Shown here: piece by piece, positions 10,820 through 22,891 of the stretch | How positions within the stretch are numbered: the first letter of the stretch is position 1 | Layout of the letters: each line of letters begins with the position of its first letter | Source of the DNA: Pegoplata infirma | Taxonomy: Eukaryota > Arthropoda > Insecta > Diptera > Anthomyiidae | Direction: 5' to 3' | DNA length: 64,000 nucleotides | Assembly (NCBI GenBank): GCA_963921195.1 | Contig: OY992540.1 | Coordinates: forward strand, 76,745,337 to 76,809,336 | Notes under the pieces: model-generated | What the model saw: only the letters and a program-made list of their open reading frames with translations | The model's database searches: none | What the model was told of the DNA's origin: nothing | Made by a program: the position numbers and the translations under genes

Positions 10820-12888
10820 ATCACCGTTAAGATCGCAAAAAGTGTGGACTTCTTATCTGCTAAAGAACAAACTTTTGTGAAAATTCAGAAAATTGGATTG
10901 TCAGATTTGAGAAGATAGCAGATACACAATTGTCTACTCTCTCGACGACTTCAGAGGGAAAGAGGAATAACCGAAAGATCTTGGTTTGAGATAAAAACTA
11001 CTGCATTCCAACCCAAGGCATGTCATCTAGAAGATAAGCGAGATGCCATTCGAAAGGAAAATTCAGCGGATCCACGTCTGAATCCACTGAGCGTTGATAT
11101 CGAGGCTCTAGTTTCCGCTTACTGCAAGGATCTGTGGTTACGGCACCTTAAAGAGTCGAATAAGAGATTTGAACGTCTCCATTCGACCATTAATAACCTA
11201 ACTAATCGCCGTAACAGTGGAAGATCCATTCTCACTTTTGAGAGTGGCACGCCGCTTAACTCCCAAAGGTGCTATGCTGACTTAAACCGACAGTTTGTAG
11301 AGCATCCGGCCAGACCCAGAACACCGAGGCATCCAAAGGAAGATAATATCTATACCTTTACAAGAGACGTAGAAATCACTCCGAAAGATGTCTCTAAAGC
11401 TATCAGAGAGAGGAAAGCATCCAATAGGTCCCGATAGGCTTGCAATGATAATGCTGAAACACTTGGGGGAGAAAGTGTTGGCATACATGGCTAAAACCTT
11501 CAGTCTGTGTATCAGCTCCTTGGAGATTACATGTAATACGTGGAAGCTTGCGAAGATTATAACCGTTTCCAAAACTGTGAAACCCATTAACTTGGGAAGC
11601 TCCTAAAGGCCTATAACCAATGTTGTTCACAGTGGTTAAGGTCCTGGAACCTGTCCTTCTCTTTTCGCTTAGGGAGAATTTCCCAATGGCATACAAACAA
11701 CATGGCTTTTGTTCTGGACACAGCACAATGACTGCGACAGCCATAGCCGTGGCTTTAACAGTATGCGCCCACACTAGAGGATCATAGTGATCGCTCTCGA
11801 TCTGTATAAGGCCTTCGACACGGTCTGCAAAAACCCACAAAAGATTTTTGGCAAACTACATTGCTGGGAGACAGTCATATGTAGGGTTTAGAGGTTCTAG
11901 GTCGGGATTAAGGAAATATAAACAGGGTATGCAACAGGGCGGAGTCTTTTCTGCCATCTTGTTTAATTCCCACATCTCCAAACTCCCGACCCCACCCCCG
12001 GGGCTGAAACTTATATCCTATGCCGATGACTCCACAATTTTGTGCACAAGCAGGGATATCGAAGCCCTGGAACAACCGCCTATCAGCTATCTGACAACCC
12101 TGCGCAACTTTTTAAAAGACAGGAACCTCGAACTCTCAACACCCAAGCTGACTGACACACTCTTCACCACATGCACTAGCAGGTTACCAGGGAGTTCAAT
12201 ATTCACATACGTATACAAAGAGTTTCCACAGTGAAAACCTTCATGATTTTTGGTGTCATATCCTCTTTAAGTTCGCCATATCCTCTTTAAGTTTGATATC
12301 CTCTTTAAGTTCGCCAGGCACGCTGAAGAGATGACCAGGCAACGCGAAGCGTCGTAGGTACATCGCCACCGGAGGTAAGAAAAGTCAGGTCAGATTTGCA
12401 CACCGAAATATCGTCCGTAGGTCACCTTACCAATCTGATGCAGCGAGGCAATCTAAAAGAGGCGCAGACCCGTCTCCAGTCCGAGATTGCTTCCGAGTCC
12501 ATAGGTAGGATGGGGGACAATGATGTACTAGGTGGCAGGCACCCTCCCCTTTCCGAATCGGAAAAGATTGGACCATGTAAACTGGCCAGGCTACTTTAAG
12601 AAGTTGAATAGGTACCTGGCCAGAGTTAACTCGGACATCTCGAACACCTGCCCTTTCTGTAACTCTGCCCCTCACACCACTACCCACCCTTTCACGTACC
12701 CGATTAGGCAACAGTACTGACTCCAACGGTACTGTTACAATGGACTATTTTAAGTCTGAGCGCCATGGGCTTGCCTAAAAAATTTACTTATTTTTAGGCT
12801 TGTACAACCCACCCTCAACTCAACTGACTCCAACGTCACTGTGGACAATTTGGTCAAGGCAGCTCGTTTTCTTGAAATGGAAGAGTAA
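10820..12888 (+). pseudogene. Decayed Jockey-type non-LTR ORF2 with RT core
   Basis: This is a broken reverse transcriptase ORF2. RT landmarks appear in order: KVLEPVLLFSLRENFP (about 11638-11688), KQHGFCSGHSTMTA (about 11696-11737), motif A IALDLYKAFDTV (about 11790-11825), motif B QGGVFSAILFN (about 11935-11967) and motif C SYADDSTIL (about 12015-12043), with both catalytic Asp retained. The tail has QRGNLKEAQTRLQSEIA, a CPFC-x-SAPHTTTHPF remnant and a terminal KAARFLEMEE before TAA at 12886. Frames change repeatedly and stops interrupt, so it is dead. A triplicated 20-bp unit sits after the RT. It is a separate copy from the fragment just upstream. Confidence 0.8.
12256..12317 (+). repeat. 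Three tandem copies of an about 20-bp unit
   Basis: ATATCCTCTTTAAGTTCGCC recurs three times with small changes (one unit reads TTTGAT in place of TTCGCCAT). It lies inside the decayed ORF2 after the RT domain. Confidence 0.75.
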
Positions 12889-14365
12889 ATTAGTTCGATG
12901 TCTCCCATCCCCAATTTTTCTTTCCTATCAACAAATTAAAAACAAGAAATTAATACGAGAATAAATTCCAGTGGACGTTACAACAACATCCATAGTAGCA
13001 ACATTTTTAGTTTAATATTGCTATAGAATATTAATGATTAAAAAACAATGGATGGTCGTCTAAGAACTCAATATAGTACTAAATTACTTAAACACTGCAT
13101 AAATTTAAAATAATTTCACAGTTAATCATAAATATTGCATTAAGGTGATTACACAGCCAGTCACCTTCGATTTAAAAACAAATAAAAACAATAAATTGAA
13201 CAAGGTACATAAGCAACAACACCAACAACACAAGTGGCGGCAGCAGCAGCAGCAAATATTTAACAGCAGCACAAAAATAAATTGCTTAACATACGAAAAT
13301 AAAAACAAAAAAACCGAAGTATCAAAAGATCAAAACTATTTATGTGAGCACAAATCATAGCCCACTTCTTCAATACGATCACTCACCCAATCGTTCAATA
13401 TGCACACGACTAATGACCAACCAACCATCAGACATACAGTGGTACAAACAACTATGACTGAACTGATACGATACACTACAATCAATATTACGAAATTTAA
13501 TTCAAAATGAAGAAGTTGAACACAAAAAAAAAAACTGAAATACAAAATGAAACGAATTGAATGAGAAAAAAAATTAACAACTATAATTGTGAATTGTGCT
13601 GAGGTGATTTGATATGATTCCATAAATGATGAATCCAAAAAAAAAAAAACACCAACAGCCAGCCATTTCAAGACAAGTAAGCCAACCATCCGATCAGAAA
13701 AAAATTAATATACGAAAATTTTATAGACGGCTTGGTCGACTTTTTGGGTACCGTTCGGACGTACACACACAAAATGGTAATAATCATAATTTAAGCCATC
13801 ACTTACTTCAAGTAATATGATGTGCTTTCTTGGGGTTTCTTCTTTGTGTTCGGAAGGGGCCTTAAATATTGATAAAATATCATCGTTCCTAGGAGTATGG
13901 ACACACACTCACAGATTATTCCTAATATATTCCCTTCTGTGGAATCTTGTGAAAAACAAGATCATCCAGTCACACAACAGACGGAAACCAACAATTGAAT
14001 TCGAAGTTTCTTGAAAAGAAATTATGAGGAAAGGATAAAAAGGTTCTTGTGTGCTTTTTACATCTGCTTTTAAAAGAAGGCAAGGTCTTAAACCGTATAC
14101 CATTTACTGAATATATACTGCGATAATTAGACCAGTACTTACCTACCGTGCTCTAATGTGCTGAGAGCAGTTGTTAAGAAGTCATATATCTCCAGTACAA
14201 CGATTAGCGTGTGTGTATCATTAGTGCCATAAGATACACATCCCTAGGAGCTCTGGAAGTTTTATTTAACATCCTACTCTTTAACATCCACATCAAAAGC
14301 ATAGCACCAAACTCGGCTCTAAGGTTAAGATATTCTCAAATGCTTACGACATGAAACGGAACTAG
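12889..14365. other. Unique-looking DNA with CAA/CAG microsatellite, no gene seen
   Basis: This stretch lacks the families seen elsewhere. A CAACAACACCAACAACAC run passes into CAGCAGCAGCAGCAAA at about 13213-13257. Such runs are common in fly introns and regulatory DNA as well as in coding exons, but neither strand keeps a long open frame here. It may be host intergenic or intronic sequence. Confidence 0.4.
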
Positions 14366-14369
14366 AACA

Positions 14370-15290
14370 GTAGGTTATAGTGGCTGCTAACGTTTTATGT
14401 CAGCACACGTAGACTCTAGGTTCGTTGTGAAACTCCTTAGATATTGAATTTTGACATCTGACAAATCAGAAAGATCAAGCAGCTCCCTAGATCCCAGTGA
14501 AGCAAGTCTCTCACCAGAAAGTGCCGGGAAATGGCAGATGAAGTGTTAGTTGGTTTTCATCCATGCAACTCCGGCAAAAAGTCATTCGACGGCACATTTA
14601 ACCGCTCTGCATGCTTCCCTATAAGACAGTGTCCGGTAATTATAGCAACCAACATCGAAATCTTTCCTCCTGGAAGCGATATCAGCTCACTTGTGCGCTT
14701 CTGATTAAGAGAAGGCCAAATCTGTGGTGTTGTCTCACACGTCCATCCATTTGCTCATCTTTGATAAGTTTCCGTCGCGGAACAAAGCCGCAGATTTTAC
14801 TTGCAAGTTTCTAGAGGCATACCAACACATTCCAATTCTGTTGGAACCAGTAAGGTAGTTCCTAGTCTTGCCAGTTCATCGGCTTTACAATTCCCTAGAA
14901 TGTCTCTGTGCCCTGGGACCCATATGAGTGGTATGTCAAACAGCTTGGCCATCTCATTTAAAGACGTGCGGCCGTTAAGAGCAGATCTTGTTTTCAGAAA
15001 CATTGACTACAGGGACTTGACCGTGGCTTGACTGTCAGAATAGATGTTGACTGAAGTTGTAGACAATACATTGCAGCTCAACCAGTCAGACACTTCCCTT
15101 ATTGCCAGCATCACTGCGTGGTAAACACTGCAATGATCCGGCAATCTCGAGCCAGGCTCAACTGAAGTTCGAAAAGACTCATAGAGCACAGACCACAATC
15201 GCTGCTCCTCCATTTTAGTGTGCTATTTAGTCGAATTGCCGACGTATGTGCGATAAAGGTCTCTGAATCTGGGGGTGGGGAACCTCACAT
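14370..15290 (-). pseudogene. RNase H-bearing non-LTR retrotransposon (N1 family), 3' fragment
   Basis: On the minus strand the order is RNase H then 3' end. It has MLAIREVSDWLSCNVL, IYSDSQATVKSL (the second catalytic Asp), WVPGHRDILGN (the His motif), then a Cys-rich tail and the 3' UTR GTGGCTGCTAACG with its tail near 14372. It is collinear with the best copy at 58966-60965 and is truncated 5' near 15290. One glutamate position (AEML/AEIL in relatives) reads AVML, so a catalytic acid is lost. It is broken by stops. Confidence 0.8.
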
Positions 15291-15805
15291 CTCGAACCCT
15301 ATACTAAAGTTAATGAACGAAGTTGACATTACATCAGGGAAAAAGATCAAGAATAGATGGATATCACTGACAACGTATAAAATATCCGAACCCTGGGCCA
15401 CTGCAAAATCCTAAGAGGACACAAAATCTTCTTACATTTGGCAATTGACGTTGTATAATCGGCCAAATGGCCGTGGGTCTGGAAATCTCTAAAAGAACCA
15501 CTGCAGGAGTTGTGAGAAAGTGGAGTAGGAGAAGAAGTCAGTGAAACACTCGTTGTGTGATTGTCCTGGTATGATAAATCGTCACCTTGGCCATTGTAGG
15601 CAGAGAATTTCGATTATCTGGAATGCCTTAACTGTGTCTCTTCTCTACCAGAAAATTTTAGGGAATCGGAGTGGTTAAGAAATTAACTACTGTCGTAAAG
15701 GGGAAGTGGGGAAATGACAATTAAGGGAATCACAATGGGCCTTCTCGCCTCGGAGTGAATTCGCCAAATGGCTGACACGCATCTAACCGAACCTATTGCT
15801 CTGTA
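15290..15805 (+). pseudogene. N2-family non-LTR 3' fragment, first of two
   Basis: This is the plus-strand C-terminal tail of another RNase H-type non-LTR. It has KLMNEVDITSGKKIKNRW (about 15309-15362), then in a shifted frame a GHC/IIGQMAVGLEIS-like block and VSETLVCDCPGM (Cys knuckle). The 3' UTR is GGGAATCACAATGGGCC, CTCGGAGTGAATTCGCCA, with TCTAACCGAACC at the tail. The UTR matches 40590-40665 and the minus-strand end at 52640-52710. Confidence 0.65.
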
Positions 15806-16164
15806 GCGAGCACCTTGTCGGCAATGGCGTTTTAGAAAGGATTTTCGAGGAAAAAGGGGAAATGAAACCCCAAACTGTCATTCTTTGCGCATGAATTAGA
15901 TTTTCGACAATCATGTAAAGGTTTTCCCATCCCCAGGGGAGAAAAGTTGTTCGTAAATGTAACCACTGGTGGGTGCTTTGTTTCGATTCAAAGCTTAATT
16001 TAAAAAAAAAAACGCACAGTTTTGCAACGCAGCTCTTACTTAAGACACAACATTTTTTTAAATTTCCTTACGTTGTTCAAGCGCAAAGAGAAGCATTTCG
16101 ATCCAAAGTGGTATTTTGCTAACTTACAGCCAAAATTTTGAGCAGGAAAAGACTGTTTGTGTCA

Positions 16165-16610
16165 AAATACTCTCTGTGGAATCGCGGACCCTCTCGCCAC
16201 TGTCAAATACTAAGAGCGGAATCCTTGGAAAGCCGAGGTTATAATATTGGTGGGAGTACTGACAGGACATTGTATAATCAGTCAAATGGCCGTACGTACT
16301 GAATCATTGACAGAAATTATTGTAGAAGTGGTTGAGAAGTGCAAGAGGAGGAGTCAGTGCAATATGTGTTATGTTAATGTCCAGGACTGGAGGAGCGTCG
16401 TCTTAAGCTTTTGGACCGAAGATTTCTCAGTGCCCTAAACTGCGTAAATTATGTCTTGTGGATTTCTCTGACGGAATATTTCAGGTAATCGGGGTGGTTT
16501 AAGAATACAGGTAAAATAATCACTGGAATCACAATGGACCTTATGGCTTCCAAGTGAACTCACCAAAAACACAGGTCATCCATCAGACCTAACCTAAAAG
16601 AAAGACCTAA
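16165..16610 (+). pseudogene. N2-family non-LTR 3' fragment, second copy
   Basis: It repeats the order of the preceding fragment: VGVLTGHCIISQMAVRTESL (about 16250-16309), then CPGLEERRLKLLDRRFLSALN in another frame, and the UTR GGAATCACAATGGACCTTATGG. It ends with CCTAACCTA units near 16585-16610. It diverges clearly from the copy at 15290-15805, so the two are separate insertions and not a recent duplication. Confidence 0.6.
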
Positions 16611-17503
16611 CCTAGAAACAATACGAGAAGAGGAAGCGGTGGTAGTTGTTCCAATGGGAATTCAGCAAGGAAAGGATAGATACTATCTTCCATGAAACCT
16701 CTTGATCAATGAAACTTCCAAATAGTTTGATTAAGCTCCGTTAAAACTGAACCAGTTCTTTTTACAAAAAATAACTAAAATTCTAAACTTTCGATATGTT
16801 ACAAAAAGAACGACCAACTAATCAAAACGCCTTAACTTTATGTAAAGATAAGAAAAACGCTGAAACCAACAACAATAATTCAACAACAAACAAAAAACAT
16901 CGCACTGATTTACTTGTAGTTGTATTAAGTTTAAGGTACATCCAACGAACGATCACTGTTAATTTATGTACATGTGATCAAATGTGAATAAGTGAGTGAT
17001 CGATCGATCGATCGCTAAAGTTACTTGAACTAACAAACAATACGACTACATATAGTGGTGCTCTTGGTGTTGCTGCTGTTGTTGTTGTTGCTGTTTCAAA
17101 GAAATCAATTGCTGATTTATGCAAATATTTTTTGGCCTATGCAACCATCAGACATTTACATGATACGAGACTTCGACTATTGATAATACAAAAACAAAAA
17201 TGAAGGCATTGAACGATCGCAAATCGATTGATCGTTGTATAAAAAAAAATGTTTTTTCATTAAGTTTAATTGGATTAAAATACAAAAACAAAAACCATTT
17301 TTTTTTTCATTTTCGAATAAATGATACATTAAATATTCAACCGCCAGTGTAAAATTGTGGTGATCGATCTGGTGGGTCCAATATTTAATTATGGCGAGAA
17401 ATTTGGAAGTCAGGTGCAGTTTTTTTATGTTTTACTTTAAAATGTTGATCTTCTTGATTTCAAATTATTTTTGGTCTCAAGAAATCTGAAGAAAATAAAC
17501 TGA
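16611..17503. other. Unique-looking DNA with GATC and CTG/TTG microsatellites
   Basis: A (GATC)n-like run lies at about 16998-17014 and GTTGCTGCTGTTGTTGTTGTTGC near 17068-17092. No gene or family repeat was recognised. Confidence 0.4.
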
Positions 17504-17829
17504 CAAGGAAGGTCTTTCACAGGGCACCCACCGATTGTTCTGAAACTTGCATATAGGAAATTGGGGAGCAAAATTAGAGTTACCTGTTTTTTTTATACCT
17601 GCCCAATCTTACATTTATCGGGTCAAAGGGGAGGGGGAAAAACGGGATTTTTTTTCGATTTTTGAAGATTTTTCCCATTTCTTCACAAGAAACTATATGA
17701 ACATTTTACACAGGTCGAAGGGTTTTTTGAAGGCCTATCTAATAGTGTATCAGTTCAAATTCGGCTTCGTTAAGTTCGTTATTGTCAAAAATGGATAATC
17801 GTTGGGTTAGTTTATATTGAGATGTATAT

Positions 17830-19741
17830 GGGGCATTCCATGTTAAATCGGACACTTTGAATTTTTTTTTTTAGATTTTCCCAATTTGCTTACACTTTTT
17901 AGTACCCTTAGGAAACTCCTTCGTGGTAAATTTTCAGATTTTTTTGATGACCCGTTCAAAAGATGTCGAATTTTTAAAAATTGGTGGTTTGTTCCTTTAC
18001 TCAAACTTCTTTTACTCATAACTTCTTCAATAATGGTCCAAATTTAAAATATTTTTTTTCAAAATTTTTGTTTTTTACGTACTTTATAAAAAAAATCCCA
18101 AAAAATTCTTAAAAGTGCTCTAGTATGCGATTTTTAAGTTTTAAAATTTAAAACTCATTTTTTAAAATGTTTGTACTCTTCGTTTTTTTTGAAATTTTTT
18201 TGTGTAAAACTTCTATCGATTCTACAAATTTTTTTCCCAGGAGGATCGTGGGATAACGATCCTCCTGGAAAATATTGTGGGTCGGTCATACATTTTGTTG
18301 CTCTAAGGGCAGTATTAGGGGAGCCCCCTTAGAAATTGGAGATACAGTATTAGTTTGTTCCAAAGAAATGTTAAGACGTAAAAATTAATGGGGGTCGGTG
18401 TTATAAATGACCCCTCTATGTCGCACCATTGGAGCAGTAGAAATGATTTTAAGATTGAAAATTACAATAAATTTTTTTCAAAAAATTTTTAAAAAGAGTA
18501 ATAATCGTTATCGTGGATTCTCCTGGGCAAAAAAATTGTAGAATCGATAAAAGTTTTACACAAAAAAAATTCAAAAAAATCGAAGAGTACAAACATTTTC
18601 AAAAATGAGATTTAAATTTTAAAACTTAAAAATCGCATACTAGAGAGCTTTAAAGAATTTTTTAGGGTTTTTTTTTTAAAGTACGTAAAAAAACAAAAAT
18701 TTTGGAAAAAAAAAAAAATAAATTTGGACTATTATTGAAGAAGTTATGAGGAAAAAAAAAAAAATAAATAAATAAATAAATAAAAAAAAAAAAAAAAAAT
18801 AAAATAAAAAAAAAAAAATAAAAAAAAAAATAAAAATAAAAAAAAAAAAAACAAGTGAGAGTGTTAAATTCGGCTGTGCCGAATCTTTGATACCCTCCAA
18901 CATGTTCAAATGCATAAAAAAAATCAGAGGCGTTTTTGGGGGGGGGGGCTCTGTGGGGGTACTGGGGGATACCCTCCCCAACGCGATAAATGTTTACTAA
19001 ATTATTTATTATGCCTTTTGAACTTTGTTATACCATTTCTCATAATTTTTATGTTTTTTTTTAATCCACGCCCACAAAAGGAGGCGGGACAAACAAAAAT
19101 ATTTTGTAGCCCCCCCGGGGTCTAAGTGTATGACTTCTAACTTCTTCTGACATAAAAAGATTTAATTTTTTTAACAAAAATGCAAAAAAAAGCTGTAAAA
19201 AATTGCGTTTTTAAAGAGTTTTTTTAGTTCTTTAAGGGGGAACTTTTTTACCCCTTACCCGATTTTACCCATTTCCGAACTTAGCCGGCGTATGACCAAA
19301 AGACACATTCTTGCCAATTTTCAGGAGTCTAGCTCTCTTATTTTGGACTGAATCGTGTTTTATACAGACGGACGGACGGACGGACGGACGGACGGACGGA
19401 CGGACGGACGGACGGACGGACATTCATAGAATGACTTATAATCGATCATAGATCAATAATATATATACTTTGTGGGGTCCCCGACCGATATTTCTATGCG
19501 TTACAAACGGAATGACAAAGTGAGTATACCTCCATACTGTGGTTGGAGGGTATAAAAAGAAGTTTGAGTAAAGGAGCAAACTACCAATTTTTCCAAATTC
19601 GATATCTTTTGAACGGGTCATCAAAAAAATCTGAAAATTTACCACGAAGGAGTTTTCGAAGGGTACTAAAAACTGTTAACAAATTGGGAAAATCTAAAAA
19701 AAAAAAAATTTCAAAGTGTCCGATTTGACATGAAATGCCCC
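17830..19741. mobile_element. Foldback element, TIR GGGGCATTCCATG, about 0.45-kb arms
   Basis: Left GGGGCATTCCATGTTAAATC pairs with right GACATGAAATGCCCC. ATAT flanks both sides, and removing the element restores the host order. The arms pair through CGGACACTTTGAA, CCTTCGTGGTAAATTTTC, GATGACCCGTTC and, near the loop, ATCGATTCTACAA with the GGAGGATCGTGG region. The right arm is split by an A-family copy at 18850-19558. Confidence 0.8.
18850..19558 (-). mobile_element. Helitron-like A-family copy with (GGAC)n microsatellite
   Basis: On the minus strand the 5' end is TTTTTATACCCTCCAACC followed by AGTATGGAGGTATACTC, an imperfect hairpin. A long GTCC run lies at about 19372-19421, and the 3' end is hairpin GATTCGGCACAGCCGAATTT then AACACTCTCACTTGT. 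It sits in poly-A and in the right arm of the surrounding foldback. The terminal hairpin plus short tail and the GTCC microsatellite are the marks of INE-1/DINE-1 (Helentron-derived) repeats. Family membership is inference. Confidence 0.75.
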
Positions 19742-19772
19742 ATATACGTACGACCACCAAAATCATATATAA

Positions 19773-19833
19773 CAGACATGGGCGTTAATGATTACGTTGT
19801 GTAATTGATTACAGTTTCAATTACAATTACATG
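19773..19833. repeat. Half copy of a TAATTAC palindromic element
   Basis: CAGACATGGGCG is followed by TTAATGATTAC and ATTGATTACAGTTTC, identical in order to the left arm of 19884-20078, then breaks off at ATGAAAGGTCGG. Confidence 0.6.
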
Positions 19834-19883
19834 AAAGGTCGGTCATACATTTGGCTCCCCTAGGGGCACTTTAGGGTAAGTTA

Positions 19884-20078
19884 CAGACATGGGCGTTAAT
19901 GATTACATTATGTAATTGATTACAGTTTCAATTACAATTAGATGTAATTAGTAATTGAAAATTTTCAATTTTACTTGTAATTGTAATTGTAATTGAAAAA
20001 ACTCAATTACTAATTACATGTAATTGTAATTGAAACTGTAATCAATTACACAATTGTAATCATAAACGCCCATGTCTG
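19884..20078. mobile_element. 195-bp palindromic element of TAATTAC words
   Basis: The ends CAGACATGGGCGTTAATGAT and ATCATAAACGCCCATGTCTG are complementary. The whole body consists of TAATTAC/GTAATTG words in both orientations, so the unit is almost one hairpin. It shares the ACATGGGCG end with the 85-bp element at 42358-42442, whose internal words are different (GTGACTCAC). Confidence 0.8.
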
Positions 20079-20204
20079 ATATATAATAATCTCTATTAAA
20101 ATTAAGCTGACCCGTATTTTTTCGTTTGGCGAAATTCCTGCTAGTTCGGCTTTTATACGGATTTTCCTGAAAGCCCTTATTTTTTCATAAGGTGGCAGCC
20201 CTTT

Positions 20205-21012
20205 TTATACCCTACACCACACTGTGGTACAGGGTATAATGAGTTTGTGCTGATGTTTGTAACTAACCGAAATATTGGTCCTAGACCCACTTTTAAGTAT
20301 ACCGATCGAATTATAATCACTTTTTGAGTCGATTAAGCGATGTCCGTCTGTCCATGTAAACGGTGTAAACACGATACAGGTCGCAATTTTTAATCCATTG
20401 ACTTGAAATTTGAAACTTAAGCCTCTTTTGGCCCAAGGCTTTTTTGAAAATGGAAAAAATCGGTCCATATTTAGACCTAGCCCCCATACAAAGGTCCTCT
20501 TTGGTTTTGCCTCAAATGACCCTAATTGCCGCATTTTAATAGGTATCTTTTCGAAATTTGGCAAGTAATCATGTTTCATCCACACAAATCACCGTTACGA
20601 ATTTTAAAGAAATCGGACCAGTTCTTCTTGTAGCCCCCATACAAACCACCTTCACGATTTTCACATAAATCTCTCAAATTTCATGAAAATAGAAAATATT
20701 TAATTAAAATTCTGTTTGTGTATGTTAAACGCGTTCTTTAATAACCATATCAAATTTGATTATCATCGGACCATTTTTGGACTTAGGTCCCATGTGAAAA
20801 TTTCGCCCGATATTCAGTTGAAGCGGTTTATTGTCAACAAAAAGAAGCCTATTCCACTCAAATTTGATTTGTGAGTGCTTTTTACACTTATTAAAGATTT
20901 GAAAAAATATAGATCTAATCAGTCCATGTTTGAACTTGGGACCCGTTTTCCGGGAAACTCTGGTGTAGGGTATTATATGGCCGGTGTTGACCGACTATAA
21001 TTTTCTTACTTG
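20205..21012 (+). mobile_element. Helitron-like B-family copy, full-length-looking
   Basis: The 5' end is TTTTTATACCCTACACCAC with hairpin partner GTGGTACAGGGTATA. It has GTCCGTCTGTCCATGTAAAC near 20342, then CATACAAAGGTCC and AATCGGACCAGTTC blocks. The 3' end is the imperfect hairpin GCCGGTGTTGACCGAC followed by TATAATTTTCTTACTTGT. It lies in the interior of the CAAGGAAGG element. At about 0.8 kb it is the cleanest B reference in this window. Confidence 0.75.
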
Positions 21013-21095
21013 TTTAAATTTGAGATTGGGCAGCTAAAAAAACTAGGTGGGCAAATCCAGCTCAAACCACACAGCATTCGGATTTGTCACCTTCG

Positions 21096-22135
21096 CACAG
21101 TGGGGAAAAATGGACTTTTTTTGTCCAATTTTGCCTACAGGTCGCAATTCTTAACCGATTTTGGTTTTCCTTTTTTTTGTATTTTAGCTAATAAAATTCC
21201 GCATCGATCTGTAATGGTGGATTTTTGAAAAAAAATTTCTGATTACTTTTTATATTTTTCTAAAGTTCAGAAAATTTTCATTTTTTCAATATTTTTGCAA
21301 TAAAGAATGTAATAGGCATGGGACGAATATGCTTTATAGACTAAATTAAAGGTATTGGAACCCCTTATCAACGACGTGATTAGTATTGTACAATATATTA
21401 TTATATTGGTTTTTATAACCAGACAAAAATTCAAGAATTTTCACTTTTAAAAGCCTATATCTTCAAAAATAATGAACCAATTTCAATAAAATCTTTTTTA
21501 GATTAAAGCTTATGTTTTGCTTAGTCATAATTGATAAACAAAATTTTTTTCAAAAAATATTTAATTTTTTGCTTAAATTTTACCTTATGATTTTTGGAAT
21601 TTTAAAATTATTTTTTAGTCTGTTTTAAAAAAAAAAAAGTTGTTACATTGTAAATTCGAAAAAAAGAGTTAAACAATTTTGCAAAAATACTTTGTTTACC
21701 AATAATGATTTAGAAAATGATACGCTTTAATCTAAAAAAAAATTCATTGAAATTGGCACATTATTTAAAATGATATAGGTACTTAAAAGTGAACATTTTT
21801 AGGTTTTCATATGTTTATAAAAACCAAAATAACAATAAATTAACAAATGCTATTAATGTCATTTATAAGGGTTTCAAATACCTTTATTTTTATCCATACA
21901 GCATATTCGTCCCCTGCCTATTACATTTTTTAAAGCAAAAATTCTAAAAAAATTAAAATTTTCTGAACTTTAAAAAAATATTCAAATAAAACACTAACGA
22001 TTTTTAGAAATCCACCATGACAGACCGATGAGGAATTTTATTAGCTAAATTTCAAAAAAAGAAAAACTAAAATCGGTTAAGAATTGCGACCTGTAGGCAA
22101 AATCGGAACAAAAAAGTCCATTTTTCCACACTGTG
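21096..22135. mobile_element. 1.04-kb foldback, TIR CACAGTGNGGAAAAATGGAC
   Basis: Left CACAGTGGGGAAAAATGGAC and right GTCCATTTTTCCACACTGTG pair, and the arms continue past AGGTCGCAATTCTTAACCGA, TTAGCTAATAAAATTCC, and GTAATAGGCA in the loop half. The flanks CTTCG and CTTCA differ at one of five bases. CACAGTG with a 5-bp target is reminiscent of Transib ends and of the RSS heptamer. That is a suggestion only. Confidence 0.75.
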
Positions 22136-22280
22136 CTTCAATTTAAATAAAATTTGCCAAATATATTGCAAATGGATAGTGTTCCTAAAATCATTACCTT
22201 TCTGGCTGCAAAACCTTTCGGTTTTCGAAATATGGCGTCTTGAAAATTGGCAAAAACGTGAAATTTTCAATAAGGTGCAC

Positions 22281-22891
22281 ATTAGGGTTATGACTTTTTG
22301 CATTTTTTTGCAAATATCAAAATTTACCTGCCCTAGCTAAAAAGGCCATACAAAAATATTAAGAATTGCGTTTTTACTTTTTCGCTTCCGTCAAAAAAGT
22401 TCCCGCACCAAACGAGATGAAATTTGGTCTATATTTTCTTAGTTTAATTGAAACTAAGAATATATGAGACCCAAACGATGCGTAGGAAAAGCTATTTAGG
22501 GTCAAAATGACGAATGCTTTTTGGAGGGACTTTTTTGACTCCTTTAAGATTCAAATTTTTAACCCTTAACTGCATAAAGTTAACTATTTATAACGTCAAC
22601 TTTGGCAGCATGTAGCTCCAAAAGTAAAAGTCCGGGTGGCTTTATTTTTATTCTTAAGTGTTCACGAGATCTTTTTTTACAAAATTCATTCATTGGAAGG
22701 GTTAAAATTACCTTATTTTTTAAAAATAGGACTTAAAACAAAAAATATCTGTAACTTTTTAGAAATTGCGTTTGGTGCGGAAAGTTTTTTTGCCAAAATG
22801 AACCGCAAATACGATTTTTAATATTAATTTTGTATTGTCTATCACGTGGTGATAGGTAAAAATTTTGTCAAAAAGGAGTCATAACCCTAGT
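22281..22891. mobile_element. 611-bp foldback, TIR ATTAGGGTTATGACT, 4-bp target GCAC
   Basis: ATTAGGGTTATGACTTTTTG on the left pairs with CAAAAAGGAGTCATAACCCTAGT. The perfect 4-bp repeat GCAC flanks it (22277-22280, 22892-22895). A second member with a GTAC duplication is at 35067-36161 and shares the interior (AAACGAGATGAAATTTGG, CCCAAACGATGCGTAGG, CATCACGTGG-like blocks). Confidence 0.85.

Noticed and set aside
16998..17014. GATCGATCGATC run as a regulatory site
   Set aside because: A simple dinucleotide-like microsatellite; nothing else supports a function.
18676..18981. 101-residue minus-strand frame rich in Phe and Ile
   Set aside because: It is the translation of a poly-A/AAATAAAT tract next to a Helitron-like end.
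19372..19424. (GGAC)n array as an independent satellite
   Set aside because: It is the internal microsatellite of an A-family copy; equivalent runs sit at the same place in the other copies.
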